Assembly (NCBI GenBank): GCA_028709105.1
Contig: JAQVYD010000060.1
Coordinates: 1 to 8,088 of the forward strand
Reading direction: 5' to 3'
Length of the DNA: 8,088 bases
From: Clostridia bacterium
GTDB taxonomy: Bacteria > Bacillota > Peptococcia > DRI-13 > DTU073
Shown here piece by piece: positions 7,137 to 8,088 of this stretch; position 1 is the first letter of the stretch, and each line of letters begins with the position of its first letter. The position numbers were made by a program, and so were the translations under genes. The notes under the pieces were generated by a model. That model was given only the letters and a program-made list of their open reading frames with translations, was not told where the DNA came from and did not search any database.

Positions 7137-7919
7137 ATGTTAAATGTTTTAATGATTGGGGATATTGTGGGTCGCCCCGGGCGTAATGCGGTGAAACAGT
7201 ATCTTCAGGCTAATCATCAGCAATATGATTTTATTATTGCCAATGGAGAAAACGCGGCAGGAGGAAAAGGAATTACTCCGGAAATAGTTTATGATCTTTT
7301 TAATGCAGCGGTAGATTTTATAACGATGGGTAATCATGTTTGGGATAAAAAGGAAATTATGCCTTTTCTCGAACATGAACCAAATATCATCAGACCGGCT
7401 AATTATCCACCGGGTTCGCCTGGTAGGGGAAGTACTGTGCTTAAAATTAATAATGAACTTAAAATTGGGATTATTAATCTTTCCGGACGTGTTTTTTTAC
7501 CTGCTTTGGATTGTCCTTTTCGTACTGCTAATGCGATTATTAAAGAAATGAGGCAAGAAACTCCAATCATTATTGTTGATTTTCATGCTGAGGCTACCTC
7601 GGAAAAAGTAGCTTTCGGTTGGTATTTGGATGGTCGGGTTTCGGCTGTAATTGGCACACATACTCATATCCAAACTGCTGATGAACGCATACTTCCACAA
7701 GGTACCGCATATATATCAGATGTGGGGATGACCGGACCACGTAATTCTGTTTTAGGGATGGGAAAAGAAGTAATTATCCAAAGGTTTCTGACACAATTAC
7801 CCGCGCGTTTTGAAGTGGCGAGTGGGGAAGTTCTTTTTAATGCTGTTTCTTTAAAAATTGATAGAAATACAGGTAAGTGTGTAGATTTTGCACGTATTCA
7901 AGAGATTTTTTTCAACTAA
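7137..7919 (+). CDS. ymdB: YmdB-family metallophosphoesterase (TIGR00282)
   Basis: Homologue of B. subtilis YmdB, a dinuclear-metal phosphodiesterase reported to cleave 2',3'-cyclic nucleotides and needed for biofilm versus motility switching; it is unrelated to E. coli YmdB. The 260 residues are full family length. Metal ligands are all present: Asp9 in GDIVGRPGR, Glu38-Asn39 in NGENAAGG, Asn66-His67 in MGNHVWDKKE, His150 in DFHAEATSEK, and His175 and His177 in GTHTHIQTADERILP. The family's YISDVGMTGP segment follows. AAGGAG sits 6 nt before the ATG, an ideal spacing. In B. subtilis ymdB directly follows rny; here a terminator and the unknown gene intervene, so it is probably expressed from the upstream sigma-H candidate rather than with rny. 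No clear terminator follows before spoVS. Confidence 0.96.
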   Translation: MLNVLMIGDIVGRPGRNAVKQYLQANHQQYDFIIANGENAAGGKGITPEIVYDLFNAAVDFITMGNHVWDKKEIMPFLEHEPNIIRPANYPPGSPGRGSTVLKINNELKIGIINLSGRVFLPALDCPFRTANAIIKEMRQETPIIIVDFHAEATSEKVAFGWYLDGRVSAVIGTHTHIQTADERILPQGTAYISDVGMTGPRNSVLGMGKEVIIQRFLTQLPARFEVASGEVLFNAVSLKIDRNTGKCVDFARIQEIFFN

Positions 7920-7983
7920 ATAAGCCCTTTTGTCGTATTTTTAGCGAATATTTTAGAATTGATGATTAATTTTTCTAAAAGAA

Positions 7984-8012
7984 AAAGGAATTTTTTAACT
8001 CGTATAGAATAT
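7984..8012 (+). promoter_or_regulatory. Sigma-H promoter of spoVS
   Basis: AAAGGAATT (7984-7992), 11 nt, then ATAGAATAT (8004-8012) matches the sigma-H consensus RNAGGAWWW-N11/12-RNNGAATWW at every position. B. subtilis spoVS is known to be transcribed by sigma-H, so the position supports the call. The leader would be about 55 nt. The site resembles the one at 6503-6531, with the same AAAGGA and GAATAT cores and the same 11-nt spacer. Confidence 0.82.
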
Positions 8013-8058
8013 ATAAAATAATGTACATTAAATGAAAAATTTGTACTATATAATTTGA

Positions 8059-8064
8059 GGGAGG
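8059..8064 (+). promoter_or_regulatory. Shine-Dalgarno site that fixes the TTG start of spoVS
   Basis: GGGAGG is 8 nt upstream of the TTG at 8073. No ATG or GTG follows within the window, so this spacing decides the start. Confidence 0.8.
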
Positions 8065-8072
8065 TTACAAAA

Positions 8073-8088
8073 TTGGAAGTTCTTAAAG
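8073..8088 (+). CDS. spoVS: SpoVS, stage V sporulation protein (5' end only)
   Basis: Only five complete codons are present (TTG GAA GTT CTT AAA, read Met-Glu-Val-Leu-Lys), and the gene continues beyond the window. This matches the conserved SpoVS N-terminus (ME-[IV]-LKVS...). Three further points support it: location after ymdB as in B. subtilis, a good ribosome-binding site, and a sigma-H promoter. SpoVS is a small Alba-like protein of about 86 residues required for normal septation and spore coat/cortex progress. Five residues alone would not be enough; the context carries the call. Confidence 0.8.

Noticed and set aside
7931..7937. Possible Spo0A box TGTCGTA upstream of spoVS
   Set aside because: One mismatch from TGTCGAA in a 7-mer, single copy and far from the promoter core; too weak to report.
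7951..7980. Inverted repeat TTTTAGAA (7951-7958) / TTCTAAAA (7973-7980) as the ymdB terminator
   Set aside because: The stem has only one G-C pair, a 14-nt loop and no T-run after it. I do not call it a terminator.
8049..8054. TATAAT as a sigma-A -10 for spoVS
   Set aside because: No acceptable -35 lies 16-18 nt upstream, and the transcript would start at the ribosome-binding site.

Overview
All genes in this 8.1 kb window lie on the + strand. The order is cinA, a DEAD-box RNA helicase, recA, recX, rny (RNase Y), an unrecognised 175-residue gene, ymdB, and the first 16 bases of spoVS. The organism is most likely an endospore-forming, low-GC Firmicute, probably of class Clostridia. Reasons are the rny/ymdB/spoVS neighbourhood known from Bacillus and Clostridia, a Firmicute-type LexA (DinR) box at recA, strong Shine-Dalgarno sites, and two sites fitting the sporulation sigma-H consensus. 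I cannot assign a genus. GC content looks to be in the upper 30s percent by hand sampling, and the unknown gene is clearly AT-richer.

Region 1 (1-2985): a probable sigma-A promoter leads into cinA and the helicase, which are 38 nt apart. An unusual pair of interlocked inverted repeats sits on the helicase stop codon.

Region 2 (2986-4592): recA and recX form a unit behind a perfect-consensus promoter (TTGACA, 17 nt, TATAAT). A LexA operator lies over or just beyond the expected transcription start. This is an SOS-controlled recombination operon encoding RecA and its modulator RecX.

Region 3 (4593-6471): about 310 nt without a convincing gene precedes rny. It holds two candidate promoters, a 12-bp inverted repeat around one of them, a leader of about 220 nt with competing RNA pairings, and an intrinsic terminator ending only 14 nt before the rny start. 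Transcripts from upstream must pass that terminator to express RNase Y, so this looks like an attenuated (riboswitch-like, protein-binding or leader-peptide) control region that I do not recognise. A strong terminator overlapping the rny stop codon closes the unit.

Region 4 (6472-8088): the unknown 175-residue gene starts a new unit with a full match to the sigma-H consensus. It is followed by ymdB, and then by spoVS behind a second full sigma-H match. B. subtilis spoVS is known to be sigma-H dependent, so this end of the window looks like an early-sporulation or stationary-phase module. The unknown gene is its most interesting candidate member.

Functionally the window joins DNA uptake/recombination (cinA, recA, recX) to RNA turnover and developmental control (helicase, RNase Y, YmdB, SpoVS).
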